The notes under the pieces are model-generated. The model searched no databases, was not told the DNA's origin, and worked only from the letters and a program-made list of their open reading frames with translations. This document shows positions 62,690 to 64,000 of a stretch of 64,000 nt of DNA, one piece after another (the stretch's first letter is position 1; each line of letters begins with the position of its first letter). Both the position numbers and the translations under genes were made by a program. Source of the DNA: Treponema medium (lineage in GTDB: Bacteria > Spirochaetota > Spirochaetia > Treponematales > Treponemataceae); NCBI RefSeq assembly GCF_017161265.1, contig NZ_CP031393.1, forward strand, positions 2,418,001 to 2,482,000. The letters are read 5' to 3'.

Positions 62690-62997
62690 ATTCGTACCTC
62701 TTATATACTATAAAAGTAAAAGATTGTATTACAAAAATCAAGTATATTTACAAGTATATTATAAAACAGCAGGCTTGCCCCGCGCCGATTTTTTGATTTG
62801 CTCATGATAGAAAAAATCGACAACAACAGGCGGCGCTTTATATTTCAGTTCTCTACACTCACCAGCTTCCGTATTCCCAGGGCTTTATGCTGATGCCCTG
62901 AATTAGGAACATGGAGTTCAGTTGTACCTCATACGGTAGTAAGCCGCTTATCTTAATTACACTTGACACCTTCACTATGCTTGCATATTTCTTCTGA

Positions 62998-63042
62998 TTG
63001 CGCTATAGTCTGAATTACAGTGTAATATTACGTTGTAATATT
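62998..63042 (+). promoter_or_regulatory. Promoter and palindromic operator of the TetR gene
   Basis: TTGCGC (62998-63003), 17-bp spacer, TGTAAT (63021-63026). The perfect inverted repeat AATATTAC-GTT-GTAATATT (63024-63042) overlaps the -10 box, as expected for TetR autorepression. Between 62690 and 62997 no gene is convincing; a TTGACA box at 62963 could be a second promoter. Confidence 0.6.
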
Positions 63043-63048
63043 GTTCCA

Positions 63049-63684
63049 GTGGAGGGTGATTGTATATCAAGGAATTTTCAGCAAACGCACGAAAATTTAC
63101 TGCAATGTGCAAAAGAGCAGTTTTTAGCGTTCGGCTTTGAACGGGCAAGTATTCGGGATATTTGCAAGGAAGCTCATGTAACCAACGGCGCATTCTATAA
63201 TCATTTTACGGATAAGGAAGCGCTCTTCGGTGCCATAGTAGATCCGGTTTTTCAAACTATTTCTCAAATGTATAACGATGCCGCGGCAAAGTGCTTTGCA
63301 TTAGTAAAAAACGATGATCTTTTACAGCTGTGGAAACATGAAGAAGAAACCTTGTGCAGTATGATCGAGTATATCTATGCACATTTTGAAATATTTCAGC
63401 TTTTGCTGATGTGTTCAGCCGGTACAAAATACGCAGATTTTCAGGATATGGTGGTACGTGCCGAAATGCGGGAAACCAAAAAGTTCCTTGCCGAATTAAA
63501 GCGGCGGGGTATTCCTTTTCGGAATTTAGAAGATGATGAATGGCATATCCTTGTGCATGCGCATTACGCGTCCCTTGCCGAACTTGTGTTGCACAATTAT
63601 CCAAAAGAAACCGCATTAAAATATGCCCATACGCTCGCGCTTTTTTTTGAGGCGGGATGGAAAGCGGTGTTAGGGCTTCCGTAA
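63049..63684 (+). CDS. TetR-family transcriptional regulator
   Basis: 211 residues if GTG 63049 is the start; the frame is open from 62998 and no ATG is well placed, so the start is uncertain (GGAGG lies at 63051-63055). The N-terminal TetR HTH is clear: LLQCAKEQFLAFGFERASIRDICKEAHVTNGAFYNHFTDKEALFGAIV. The C-terminal helical domain binds an unknown ligand. The palindromic operator in its promoter suggests autorepression. The next gene on the same strand begins like a membrane protein, so it may be an efflux pump under this control. Confidence 0.85.
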   Translation: MEGDCISRNFQQTHENLLQCAKEQFLAFGFERASIRDICKEAHVTNGAFYNHFTDKEALFGAIVDPVFQTISQMYNDAAAKCFALVKNDDLLQLWKHEEETLCSMIEYIYAHFEIFQLLLMCSAGTKYADFQDMVVRAEMRETKKFLAELKRRGIPFRNLEDDEWHILVHAHYASLAELVLHNYPKETALKYAHTLALFFEAGWKAVLGLP

Positions 63685-63778
63685 TGGGGAAATAAAACTA
63701 CGGCAGCAATCCTGATCTATCAGGAGATAGTAGGCATCTTTTAACAACTCTGGTTAGATTTTTTATGGAGTGTAAAAT

Positions 63779-63919
63779 AAAAGCCGTACAAATGGCACAG
63801 CTTTTATTTACTCAAGTTTGCTCAAGCGCAAACTTGTATATCATCTGCACGTTCTCACTTTGTTGCGAACGTGCGTAAAAAGTCAATCGAAAGTTGATAC
63901 TTTCTTCTTGACTTTTTAT
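63779..63919 (+). repeat. Four-hairpin intergenic cassette C
   Basis: AAAAGC/GCTTTT, CAAGTTTGC/GCAAACTTG, GCACGTTC/GAACGTGC and AAAAAGTCAA.../TTGACTTTTT around GAAAGTTGATACTTTC. The order and the last core (AAAGTT-A-ACTTT) follow cassettes A and B, but all stems differ. It fills the gap between tetR and the next gene. Confidence 0.75.
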
Positions 63920-63933
63920 GGAGAGGAGAATAT

Positions 63934-64000
63934 ATGGATATTTTAAAAAAGCATATCGGCGCAATCATCTTTTCGGTGGTTGTCGCAATTATCGGTGTTG
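63934..64000 (+). CDS. Membrane protein start (cut by the right edge)
   Basis: 22 codons visible: MDILKKHIGAIIFSVVVAII and GV, a basic N-terminus followed by a transmembrane helix. GAGAGGAG precedes ATG 63934. The family cannot be told; an RND/MMPL-type exporter under the preceding TetR is a reasonable guess only. Confidence 0.6.
   Translation, partial: MDILKKHIGAIIFSVVVAIIGV

Noticed and set aside
62690-62997. Possible gene fragment (reverse frame HVPNSGHQHKALGIRKL)
   Set aside because: Too short and without a family I can name with confidence; left as unassigned intergenic DNA.
1-64000. tRNA or rRNA genes
   Set aside because: No cloverleaf with a TTCGA arm and CCA-like end, and no rRNA-like blocks, were seen on either strand.

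Overview
The window looks like a chromosome segment of a host-associated Treponema, probably one of the higher-GC oral species related to T. vincentii or T. medium rather than T. denticola. This is inferred from gene content, not from a marker gene. The supporting features are a cheA-cheW/CheR-cheX-cheY operon, a spirochete-type SPASM protein, a TatT/TatP/TatQ-M TRAP lipoprotein transporter, a selenocysteine-containing glycine reductase GrdA with dedicated thioredoxin genes, BspA-like surface repeats, and a Treponema variable protein (TvpA)-like C-type lectin lipoprotein.

Layout. 0-7 kb: a minus-strand surface-glycan cluster (ATP-grasp enzyme, a three-domain nucleotidyltransferase/PseG-like/methyltransferase fusion, a glycosyltransferase, a SPASM protein), then a GerMN protein and a degenerate response regulator. 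7.8-12.9 kb: the chemotaxis operon, with cheA split by a 174-bp MITE. 13-15 kb: glycine reductase GrdA, thioredoxin and thioredoxin reductase. 15-18.7 kb: a hypothetical gene and a frameshifted repeat-rich surface lipoprotein. 18.9-28 kb: an ATPase and a pullulanase/maltodextrin ABC operon. 28-34 kb: poly(A)-polymerase-like pcnB and the TRAP operon, whose binding-protein gene is split by an identical MITE. 34-41.5 kb: a cation symporter, a CDP-alcohol transferase, an HTH remnant, a three-gene ABC exporter and an AraC regulator. 42-46.7 kb: a TvpA-like lipoprotein with a variable C-terminus, an Rpn-family gene carrying foreign DNA, and a 5'-broken DGR-type reverse transcriptase. 46.9-52 kb: a five-gene nickel/peptide ABC importer. 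52-56.5 kb: an HD hydrolase, small lipoproteins and several gene remnants. 56.6-62.2 kb: a compact restriction-modification island (HTH, two cytosine methyltransferases, DUF4928-like endonuclease, Vsr, GHKL ATPase-TIR fusion). 62.2-64 kb: vapBC remnants, a TetR regulator and the start of a membrane protein.

The most unusual feature is the density of small palindromic elements. A 118-bp element sits in the same reading frame inside two different ABC ATPase genes and adds about 38 residues to each, in the manner of Rickettsia palindromic elements. Related modular hairpin cassettes, with conserved loops and spacers but exchanged stems, lie in gaps between genes and inside an Rpn gene, and one abuts the broken start of the reverse transcriptase. 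Two sequence-identical MITEs with 10-bp target duplications have recently broken cheA and the TRAP binding-protein gene. A roughly 0.5-kb upstream module with a 7-bp tandem repeat (9 and 16 copies) is shared in inverted orientation by the two large surface lipoprotein genes.

In metabolism, the maltodextrin operon (extracellular or periplasmic capture, import, debranching) and glycine reductase (amino-acid fermentation) fit an asaccharolytic-to-mixed anaerobic oral lifestyle. The restriction island looks horizontally acquired and its transcription appears self-regulated.
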